NCBI GenBank assembly: GCA_011065005.1
Contig: JAAKFP010000122.1
Span: 1-7,328 of the forward strand
From: Chlamydiota bacterium
Lineage (GTDB): Bacteria; Chlamydiota; Chlamydiia; Chlamydiales; Waddliaceae
Length of the DNA: 7,328 nucleotides
Reading direction: 5' to 3'
The translations under genes were made by a program, and so were the position numbers. Under the pieces are notes generated by a model. That model was not told the origin of the DNA. It ran no database searches and saw nothing but the letters and a program-made list of their open reading frames with translations. Shown piece after piece: positions 1-4,983 of the stretch; positions within the stretch are counted from its first letter, which is position 1; each line of letters opens with the position of its first letter.

Positions 1-50
1 TTCATAAATCTGCCGCCCCTGCCGGGACGAGATATCATATCGATCCAAAA

Positions 51-98
51 CCCCGCCCTACGTGTCTCGGTCGCAAGCTCCCTCGCACTAGGACGGGG
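51..98. repeat. Long imperfect hairpin / inverted repeat
   Basis: The left arm CCCCGCCCTACGTG (51-64) is complementary to the right arm CACTAGGACGGGG (86-98), apart from one bulged base and one mismatch that can pair as G-U in one strand's transcript. The 21-base centre is GC-rich and contains two similar nine-base blocks, GCGAGGGAG and GCGACCGAG on the minus strand. GGGAC at 24-28 and GTCCC at 111-115 may extend the pairing outward. No T-run follows on either side, so a Rho-independent terminator is not supported. A dispersed palindromic element or a structured RNA is possible. Only one copy is visible in this window. Confidence 0.5.
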
Positions 99-240
99 CT
101 AGCTCGCTTTGTCCCCTAACGGGAACCCTTAAAGCCCACAGCTCAAGTGTTTTCTTGAATCAAATACCAAGTTCAAACATCATTACCGCGATTACGTTAA
201 AAGCAAGTGTATGTGCTTAGGTTGATGCGTATGCGACGAT

Positions 241-324
241 CGCGAAGAACACGCGAAGTTTTTTTTAAAATCTTCGCGTGTCCTTCGCGTTCTTCGCGGT
301 TAACAGATAGGGGTGGACGATTAC
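241..324. repeat. Short-period inverted repeat element, copy 1 (CTTCGCG type)
   Basis: The left arm CGCGAAGAACACGCGAAG (241-258) pairs with CTTCGCGTGTCCTTCGCG (272-289) with one mismatch in 18 positions, around an AT-only loop of T8-A4-T. The right arm is part of a short array: CTTCGCG occurs at 272, 283 and 292, a mean period of 10 bases. The array ends in GGTTAACAGATAGGGGTGG, continuing to 324. That 27-base tail (298-324) matches 23 of 27 positions of the tail at 1594-1620. From memory, related CTTCGTG-type repeats are common in intergenic spacers of many environmental bacteria and are often mis-annotated as short proteins. I do not know an established name or function. Confidence 0.75.
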
Positions 325-342
325 CTGTCCTGCTGTTTCCTT

Positions 343-371
343 TTGCCGAAAAAAGGGAAACTCTCTATGTT
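343..371 (+). promoter_or_regulatory. Probable sigma70-type promoter of tRNA-Leu
   Basis: TTGCCG at 343-348 matches the -35 consensus TTGACA at four of six positions. TATGTT at 366-371 matches the -10 consensus at four of six. The spacer is exactly 17 bases. Transcription would begin near 378, about five bases before the mature tRNA end, which is a normal leader for a tRNA gene. The spacing and location are the strong points and the hexamers are only moderate. The same transcript could carry the kinase gene that starts 19 bases after the tRNA. Confidence 0.5.
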
Positions 372-382
372 TGTTTGTGCAT

Positions 383-466
383 GCGGCCATGGCGGAATTG
401 GTAGACGCGCTAGATTCAGGTTCTAGTCGAGGAAACTCGGTGGATGTTCGAGTCATCTTGGTCGCA
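383..466 (+). tRNA. tRNA-Leu (anticodon CAG)
   Basis: The sequence folds into a full class II tRNA. The acceptor arm GCGGCCA (383-389) pairs with TGGTCGC (459-465), with one G-U pair, followed by discriminator A466. The D-stem is GCG/CGC (392-394 with 406-408), with the usual GG in the loop at 400-401. The anticodon stem is CTAGA/TCTAG (410-414 with 422-426), and its loop TTCAGGT places CAG at 417-419, reading CUG codons. The long variable arm has a CGAG/CTCG stem (428-431 with 436-439) closed by GAAA. The T-arm stem is 442-446 with 454-458 and its loop is TTCGAGT. The A73 discriminator and long variable arm fit leucine. The 3' CCA is not encoded and must be added by CCA-adding enzyme. Confidence 0.97.
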
Positions 467-485
467 ATTCTTTTACGGGATCTTC

Positions 486-1124
486 ATGGATACAGAAACC
501 AACAATCCAAAAACAGCGGCTCTCGTCGCCAATGGTACCATAAGCAATTTTGAAAAGATTGGTTCTCATGTTAGGTCGTTCCCCTATGTTGTTGCAGTAG
601 ATGGAGGCATATGCAATTGCCAACAAATGGATGTCACTCCTAATATCATCATTGGAGATTTGGATTCCGCGCCCCCAGAACTTCTTCAACAATACTCTGA
701 TGTTCCTCAGAAGCTGTTTCCTGCCAACAAAGACAAAACGGATCTCGAACTTGCGATAGAAGAGGCAGCCTCACAGGGTATGGAACGCATTGTCATCTTC
801 GGCGCTCTGGAAAGGCGTATGGATCACAGCGTTTACAATCTACATTTGCTGCGAAGGCATCCAGGTTTGCTAAGTATTGAATCAGAATATGAGACCCTCT
901 TCGTGATTGATCACACCATGGAGGTGCCCTGTCAACAAGGTCAGACCATTTCTCTCATTCCTTTGGGGGGTTCCGTCCAGGGAGTCACGACAAAGGGATT
1001 GAAATGGGAGTTGAACCATGCCACCTTTAATAGGGATTTTATGAGTATCTCTAATATTTGCTTGTCGAATTCATTTCTTGTAGAAGTGCAGAGTGGTGAT
1101 ATTCTTTGCTGCCTTTGCAAATAA
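486..1124 (+). CDS. thiN: Thiamine pyrophosphokinase
   Basis: Predicted 212-residue cytosolic enzyme that transfers pyrophosphate from ATP to thiamine, giving thiamine diphosphate, the cofactor of pyruvate dehydrogenase and transketolase. The visible TPK pattern, in order, is VDGG at residues 38-41, GDLDS at 57-61, the metal/ATP-binding DKTDLELA at 83-90, and RMDH at 111-114 followed by a conserved-type Asn at 118. The C-terminal substrate-binding part contains TTKGLKW (168-174) and ISN (188-190). The length fits bacterial TPKs of about 210-220 residues. In the usual GxGGRxDH loop the two glycines are replaced, giving GALERRMDH (106-114). I chose ATG 486 because the longer in-frame start at 444 lies inside the tRNA. 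The ribosome-binding site is weak (CGGGA at 476-480). No thiamine-biosynthesis gene or TPP riboswitch is nearby, so salvage of imported thiamine is an inference. Confidence 0.87.
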   Translation: MDTETNNPKTAALVANGTISNFEKIGSHVRSFPYVVAVDGGICNCQQMDVTPNIIIGDLDSAPPELLQQYSDVPQKLFPANKDKTDLELAIEEAASQGMERIVIFGALERRMDHSVYNLHLLRRHPGLLSIESEYETLFVIDHTMEVPCQQGQTISLIPLGGSVQGVTTKGLKWELNHATFNRDFMSISNICLSNSFLVEVQSGDILCCLCK

Positions 1125-1170
1125 AGGTGTTTTTGATACACTAAATTATCATAACAAATAAAAGTTGACC

Positions 1171-1521
1171 ATGGGAACACTTCAGCGTACTAGAAACGAT
1201 ACTGATAACTATTTTTTTAACGCCGCAAATAATTGGGAAAAACGTGCTATCATCTCTAGCTATAATAAGCAGTTTTTTAAATCATGGTTGCAATCGACAG
1301 CAGCCCGACTCCCGTATCTGGTCGATGTAATCATTAACGTGGTCGCCATCCCTTTAATGCTCATCGGTGCCCTTTTTGGTGCAATCCCCGCCATTTTTAC
1401 ATGGGGAAAAGATAGATCATTTCTCGATTTTAGCCTTAACAAACTACTCGAAAAGACGACTCACCTCTTTATCAGCCTGTTTGGAGCAATCATATCCCCT
1501 TGGGCTGCCTATAAAATGTGA
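1171..1521 (+). CDS. Small two-segment membrane protein, function unknown
   Basis: I do not recognise this 116-residue protein. The N-terminal 45 residues are polar and rich in Asn, Thr, Arg and Lys. A long hydrophobic stretch follows at about residues 48-76 (LPYLVDVIINVVAIPLML onward, rich in Gly/Ala), long enough for one membrane span or a tight hairpin. After a charged linker (about 78-97) comes a second, shorter segment at 98-114, and the protein ends AAYKM. There is no signal peptidase or lipoprotein site. Two hydrophobic stretches in a small protein recall chlamydial inclusion-membrane (Inc) proteins, but the spacing and the absence of a recognisable secretion signal make this only a possibility. 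I chose ATG 1171; a TTG two codons upstream (1165) is also in frame. No good ribosome-binding site or promoter is visible in the 46-base gap after the kinase gene, so it may be read through from upstream. Confidence 0.65.
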   Translation: MGTLQRTRNDTDNYFFNAANNWEKRAIISSYNKQFFKSWLQSTAARLPYLVDVIINVVAIPLMLIGALFGAIPAIFTWGKDRSFLDFSLNKLLEKTTHLFISLFGAIISPWAAYKM

Positions 1522-1546
1522 GATGTAAATATCACCTTAGGAACTG

Positions 1547-1565
1547 TGCAAAAATAAGTTTTGCA
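1547..1565. other. Small AT-rich stem-loop after the unknown gene
   Basis: TGCAAAA (1547-1553) is perfectly complementary to TTTTGCA (1559-1565) around a five-base loop, 25 bases downstream of the stop codon at 1521. The stem is only seven pairs with two G-C pairs, and no T-run follows on the + strand. It might weakly slow transcription or simply border the repeat that begins at 1568. I would not call it a terminator. Confidence 0.3.
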
Positions 1566-1567
1566 TT

Positions 1568-1634
1568 ATCTGTGCCCATCTGTGTGTATCTGTGGTTAAA
1601 AGATAGGGGTGAACGGTTATGGGTGAACGGTTAC
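1568..1634. repeat. Short-period repeat element, copy 2 (ATCTGTG type) with duplicated tail
   Basis: ATCTGTG occurs at 1568, 1578 and 1588, an exact 10-base period. The last unit runs into GGTTAAAAGATAGGGGTG, continuing to 1620. This tail (1594-1620) is identical at 23 of 27 positions to the tail of copy 1 (298-324), although the repeat units upstream differ (ATCTGTG versus CTTCGCG). The last 14 bases are then tandemly duplicated: GGGTGAACGGTTAT (1607-1620) and GGGTGAACGGTTAC (1621-1634). The element fills most of the 180-base spacer before lepA and ends three bases before a promoter-like -35 box. Confidence 0.75.
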
Positions 1635-1636
1635 GA

Positions 1637-1665
1637 TTGTAATCATTTCTCCATTCACATATCAT
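1637..1665 (+). promoter_or_regulatory. Probable lepA promoter
   Basis: TTGTAA at 1637-1642 (four of six matches to the -35 consensus) and TATCAT at 1660-1665 (five of six matches to TATAAT) are separated by exactly 17 bases. The start site would fall near 1672, giving lepA a leader of about 30 bases. This argues against the TTG codon at 1672 as the lepA start. The promoter sits immediately after the repeat element at 1568-1634. Confidence 0.5.
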
Positions 1666-1701
1666 AGTTAGTTGGAAATCAACACGATTTGGACAAAGGG
1701 A

Positions 1702-3513
1702 ATGCCGCAACAACATCATATTAAGAACATTCGCAACTTTTCGATTATCGCTCATATCGACCACGGCAAGTCGACGATTGCCGATCGGTTCCTAGAACTT
1801 ACCCATACGATTTCTTCGAGAGACATGCAGGAGCAAGTTTTAGATGATATGGACCTGGAAAGAGAACGGGGGATTACCATCAAGTCCCATCCCGTTACGA
1901 TGTACTACAAAGCTAACGACGGAACCATCTATCAGATGAACTTAATCGACACCCCTGGTCACGTCGACTTTACCTACGAAGTTTCCCGCTCCCTAGCAGC
2001 CTGTGAGGGCGCCTTGCTTGTTGTCGATGCAGCACAAGGAGTTCAGGCCCAGAGTTTGGCAAATGTTCATCTTGCTGTCGACAGAAATGTCGAAATTGTT
2101 CCCGTAATCAATAAGATCGACTTACCGACAGCAAATGTGGAAGAGGTCAAACAGCAAATTGAAGACGTGATCGGCCTTGACGCTTCAGAGGCGATTCCCT
2201 GCTCCGGAAAAACTGGAGAGGGCATACAGGAGGTTCTTGAAAGAATCATCCGAGACATTCCTCCCCCAAAAGAACCTGAAGACGACCTTTTACGAGCGTT
2301 GGTATTTGATTCCCACTATGACACCTATCGCGGGGTCATGGTCTACATCAAAATGACCAGTGGAGAGATCAAGAAGGGGTCCAAAATCAAGATGATGGCC
2401 ACCGATAAAGTCTATGAAGTGCTAGAGGTGGGAATTTTCACCCCAAAAGAAAAACCTGTTGAGCAGCTTCGTACCGGAGAGGTAGGATATTTCATTGGCA
2501 ACATCAAAAATACCTCCGACGTAAAAATTGGAGACACGATCACCCTAAAAAAATACCCCGCAGCAAAACCCCTCCCAGGATTTCGCCTCATCAAGCCGGT
2601 TGTTTTTGCTGGTATCTATCCTGTAGATTCTTCAGACTTCCAGGATCTACGCGATGCTTTGGTAAAACTTCAACTCAATGATGCCTCTTTGCACATCGAA
2701 CAGGAAAGTAGCATGGCATTGGGATTTGGCTTTCGGTGTGGGTTTTTGGGCCTCCTCCATCTGGAAATCATTTTCGAAAGAATCTACAGAGAGTTCGACC
2801 TAGATGTCATTTCCACCGCACCCAGTGTCGTATACCGATTTGTTCTCAACGATGGCACCCTCAAAGAGATCGACAACCCTGCACACTATCCCGACCCTAC
2901 TTTCATTGACTCTGTGGAAGAGCCTTGGGTGAAATGCACCCTTATGGCCCCTTCAGAATATCTTGGTGCGATCATGAACCTAGGGATGGAGAAGCGTGGC
3001 AACTGTTTAAAAACAGAAAACATGAACGCCAAGCATTTGTTGCTCACCTATCGTTTTCCGTTGAATGAGATCATCACCGACTTTAGCGACAAACTCAAAT
3101 CGGTTACAAAAGGATATGGTTCCTTTGACTACGAACATGATGGCTATGAAAAAGGCGATATCATCAAGCTAGAAATTCGAGTGAACGAAGAGCCTGTCGA
3201 CGCGTTCTCATGTCTTGTACACCGCTCAAAAGCCGAAGGAAAAGGCCGCGCCATCTGTGAGAAGTTGAAAGAAGTGATCCCTATGCAGCTCTTTAAGATC
3301 CCTATCCAAGCGGCGATTGGGGGAAAAATCATTGCCAGAGAGACAATTCGAGCGATAACAAAAAATGTGACTGCTAAATGCTACGGTGGAGATATCACCC
3401 GTAAACGGAAACTTTGGGAGAAGCAGAAAAAGGGAAAAAAACGGATGAAAGAGATTGGTAAGGTCAACATTCCCCAAAATGCTTTTATGGCGGTGCTGAA
3501 GGCGGGAGAATGA
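1702..3513 (+). CDS. lepA: Elongation factor 4 (LepA), ribosome-associated translational GTPase
   Basis: A 603-residue protein, close to the roughly 600 residues usual for LepA. It binds ribosomes and hydrolyses GTP; proposed roles are back-translocation of stalled ribosomes and help in 30S biogenesis. The G domain shows AHIDHGKST (P-loop, residues 17-25), RERGITI (54-60), DTPGH (83-87), NKID (137-140) and SGKTG (168-172). Domain II follows at about 190-285, then the conserved LepA block [10 protein letters not shown] (341-350) of domain III. The basic LepA-specific C-terminal domain contains [10 protein letters not shown] and a Lys-rich run (about 563-583). The start at 1702 is chosen because family members begin a few residues before [19 protein letters not shown] at 1672 would add ten unlikely residues and coincides with the predicted transcription start. 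The Shine-Dalgarno is poor: AAAGGG lies only one base from the ATG. The sequence is strongly chlamydia-like by recall. Confidence 0.97.
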   Translation: MPQQHHIKNIRNFSIIAHIDHGKSTIADRFLELTHTISSRDMQEQVLDDMDLERERGITIKSHPVTMYYKANDGTIYQMNLIDTPGHVDFTYEVSRSLAACEGALLVVDAAQGVQAQSLANVHLAVDRNVEIVPVINKIDLPTANVEEVKQQIEDVIGLDASEAIPCSGKTGEGIQEVLERIIRDIPPPKEPEDDLLRALVFDSHYDTYRGVMVYIKMTSGEIKKGSKIKMMATDKVYEVLEVGIFTPKEKPVEQLRTGEVGYFIGNIKNTSDVKIGDTITLKKYPAAKPLPGFRLIKPVVFAGIYPVDSSDFQDLRDALVKLQLNDASLHIEQESSMALGFGFRCGFLGLLHLEIIFERIYREFDLDVISTAPSVVYRFVLNDGTLKEIDNPAHYPDPTFIDSVEEPWVKCTLMAPSEYLGAIMNLGMEKRGNCLKTENMNAKHLLLTYRFPLNEIITDFSDKLKSVTKGYGSFDYEHDGYEKGDIIKLEIRVNEEPVDAFSCLVHRSKAEGKGRAICEKLKEVIPMQLFKIPIQAAIGGKIIARETIRAITKNVTAKCYGGDITRKRKLWEKQKKGKKRMKEIGKVNIPQNAFMAVLKAGE

Positions 3514-3558
3514 ATAAAGATAGACTGCTAAGATTCAACGGTTTAGAATATATTTTAC

Positions 3559-3660
3559 AGGATAAACAAGATGATAAGGATGAATAATAGGATCAGAGAT
3601 TGCGTAAAATCCCATTCAACCTGCATAATTTATTCGTTATCCTAAATTATTATTCATTAT
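3559..3660. repeat. Third short-period repeat (AGGATRA type) with opposing partner before purA
   Basis: The 162-base lepA-purA spacer contains AGGATAAAC (3559), AGATGATA (3569), AGGATGAATA (3577) and AGGATC (3589), about 10 bases apart. A partly complementary block lies in opposite orientation at about 3630-3660: TTATTCGTTATCCT (3630-3643) and TATTATTCATTAT. Together they form a loose inverted repeat with a centre of about 35 bases. Its architecture recalls copy 1 at 241-324, but the sequence is unrelated and the AGATAGGGGTG tail is absent. From memory, ATCCTGTT/AGGATAA-type repeats are also common in spacers of environmental bacteria. The rest of the spacer (3514-3558) shows nothing else. 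Confidence 0.55.
3600..3629 (+). promoter_or_regulatory. Possible promoter of the purA-uppS-cdsA-cmk block
   Basis: CATAAT at 3624-3629 matches five of six positions of the -10 consensus. TTGCGT at 3600-3605, 18 bases upstream, matches three of six -35 positions. Transcription would start near 3636, leaving a leader of about 40 bases before purA. The surrounding DNA is AT-rich, so chance matches are likely; the position is right but the -35 box is weak. Confidence 0.35.
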
Positions 3661-3675
3661 TTATAGGAGACAGCT

Positions 3676-4983
3676 ATGCCTGGTGTAATTGTTGTTGGAG
3701 CACAGTGGGGTGATGAGGGTAAAGGAAAAATTATCGATATCCTTACCACTGAAGCCAAACATATTGTCCGAGCACAAGGCGGCAACAACGCCGGCCACAC
3801 CATCATCATTGGCCAAGAAGAATATAAACTCCACCTTACACCCTCCGGAATTCTACATCCTCACACCCAATGTTATATTGGAGCAGGCACAGTCATCGAT
3901 CCCGAAGTGCTTATTCTCGAAATGAATAAACTAGAGTCCCGAGGTATTGACCTTACGGGGCGCTTATGGATATCTCCTGCTGCACACATCATTTTCCCCT
4001 TTCACCGCAAGCTAGATCTCCTGCTAGAACAACGTAAAGGGCTGAGAGCCGTAGGAACTACCGGCCGGGGAATTGGTCCATGCTATGCCGACAAAGCCAA
4101 CAGGTTGGGCATTAGAATGGCAGAAATGCTGAACCCGGAACTCTTTCCAAAGCTGTTAGAAACCGTTCTCAAGCTAAAAAATGAAGAGCTCACAAAACTT
4201 TACAATTCCGAACCCCTATCCTACGAGGAAATCTGTTCTGAATATACCCGCTATGCCCAATACCTAAACCCACACATCGCAAGTGTAGAAGAGATCATCG
4301 ACAACGCCGTGGTTGCTGGAGAAAATGTTCTCTTTGAAGGAGCGCAAGGCACTTTCCTCGACACAACAACAGGAACATACCCCTATGTAACCTCCTCAAA
4401 TACCGTTGCTGGCGGCATCTGCACCGGAGCGGGCATTGGCCCTAGCCGCATCACCCACACCCTAGGGGTCATCAAAGCGTACACTACGCGTGTTGGCTTA
4501 GGACCGCTACCCTCTGAAGTCGAAGAAGGAGAAGAATTCCTCGACCACCAAGCTGCTCGTGAATTTGGAACCACCACTCGCCGCAAAAGGCGCATAGGTT
4601 GGTTCGATGCTGTTTTAGCAAAGACCGCAGCGAAATTGAATGGCCTCGATTCTCTTGCTTTAACCAAGCTCGACATCTTAGATCAAGTCGAAACGATCAA
4701 GCTGTGTGTTGCCTACGATATTTGCGGGGAAAGAGTCTCGAGGCTCCCCTATCTCGCTGAAGATCTCCAAAAGACCAAACCTATCTATGAGGAGATGCCT
4801 GGTTGGAAAACAACTACCACGTCGATGTCGACCTTTGAAGAACTTCCCATCGAAGCACAAAACTATCTAAAGCGTATCGAAACCCTAACAGAAGTGCCTA
4901 TCAGCATAATCTCCGTGGGCCCCGAACGAGATCAAACCATCGTGCTCAACAACCCTTTTGCCGTTGAGGAATTGGCACGATGA
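3676..4983 (+). CDS. purA: Adenylosuccinate synthetase
   Basis: A 435-residue cytosolic enzyme that condenses IMP and aspartate using GTP to give adenylosuccinate, the first committed step to AMP. The length is normal (about 430). Visible motifs: QWGDEGKGK (10-18) with catalytic Asp13; NNAGHT (37-42) with catalytic His41; the IMP-loop signature TTGRGIGPCYADK (128-140); GAQG (222-225); TSSNTVAGG (239-247); the aspartate-loop region GTTTRRKRRIGWFD (298-311); and the guanine-binding KLD (331-333). In the aspartate loop the family normally has GTTTGR; here the Gly is Arg (residue 302). The start is well supported by AGGAG at 3665-3669, six bases from the ATG. The stop overlaps the uppS start as ATGA, indicating translational coupling. 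Chlamydia species, as I recall, lack purA, so this gene points to a relative with broader purine interconversion. Confidence 0.97.
   Translation: MPGVIVVGAQWGDEGKGKIIDILTTEAKHIVRAQGGNNAGHTIIIGQEEYKLHLTPSGILHPHTQCYIGAGTVIDPEVLILEMNKLESRGIDLTGRLWISPAAHIIFPFHRKLDLLLEQRKGLRAVGTTGRGIGPCYADKANRLGIRMAEMLNPELFPKLLETVLKLKNEELTKLYNSEPLSYEEICSEYTRYAQYLNPHIASVEEIIDNAVVAGENVLFEGAQGTFLDTTTGTYPYVTSSNTVAGGICTGAGIGPSRITHTLGVIKAYTTRVGLGPLPSEVEEGEEFLDHQAAREFGTTTRRKRRIGWFDAVLAKTAAKLNGLDSLALTKLDILDQVETIKLCVAYDICGERVSRLPYLAEDLQKTKPIYEEMPGWKTTTTSMSTFEELPIEAQNYLKRIETLTEVPISIISVGPERDQTIVLNNPFAVEELAR

Larger units (their letters stand above)
1..342. other. Gene-free left end containing two repeat structures
   Basis: No convincing gene is present in this stretch. 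It holds an imperfect hairpin at 51-98 and an inverted, short-period repeat at 241-324, both listed separately. The reverse strand is open from base 98 to the window edge and would encode an Arg/Gly-rich peptide, but the frame starts right after a stop codon (bases 99-101). Its only ATG inside that stretch lies near base 38, and there is no ribosome-binding site. It could be the C-terminal part of something starting outside the window or, more likely, chance coding across a repeat. Bases 99-240 show nothing I can name beyond weak short stem-loops. Confidence 0.5.

Noticed and set aside
1..180. Possible tmRNA, RNase P RNA or SRP RNA at the left edge
   Set aside because: I found no TTCGANTC T-arm, no tag-peptide reading frame and no RNase P or SRP signature on either strand.
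444..485. Upstream in-frame ATG extending the thiamine pyrophosphokinase
   Set aside because: It starts within the T-arm of tRNA-Leu, and the extra residues have no family counterpart.
371..553. Plus-strand 60-codon frame over the tRNA
   Set aside because: It is mostly the tRNA gene read as protein, with no ribosome-binding site.
1133..1155. Promoter before the small membrane protein (TTGATA plus CATAAC)
   Set aside because: The two boxes are only 11 bases apart, and no hexamer lies at 16-18 bases.
1537..1764. Minus-strand 75-codon frame before lepA, and the similar 265-456 minus frame
   Set aside because: Both run through the repeat elements (each contains a HPYLLT string from the shared tail). 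They are typical spurious repeat-derived ORFs, and one also overlaps the tRNA.
4039..4047. GGGCTGAGA, a hallmark string of TPP riboswitches, in a window that also has a thiamine kinase
   Set aside because: It lies inside the well-conserved purA coding sequence, far from thiN, without the partner helices; coincidence.
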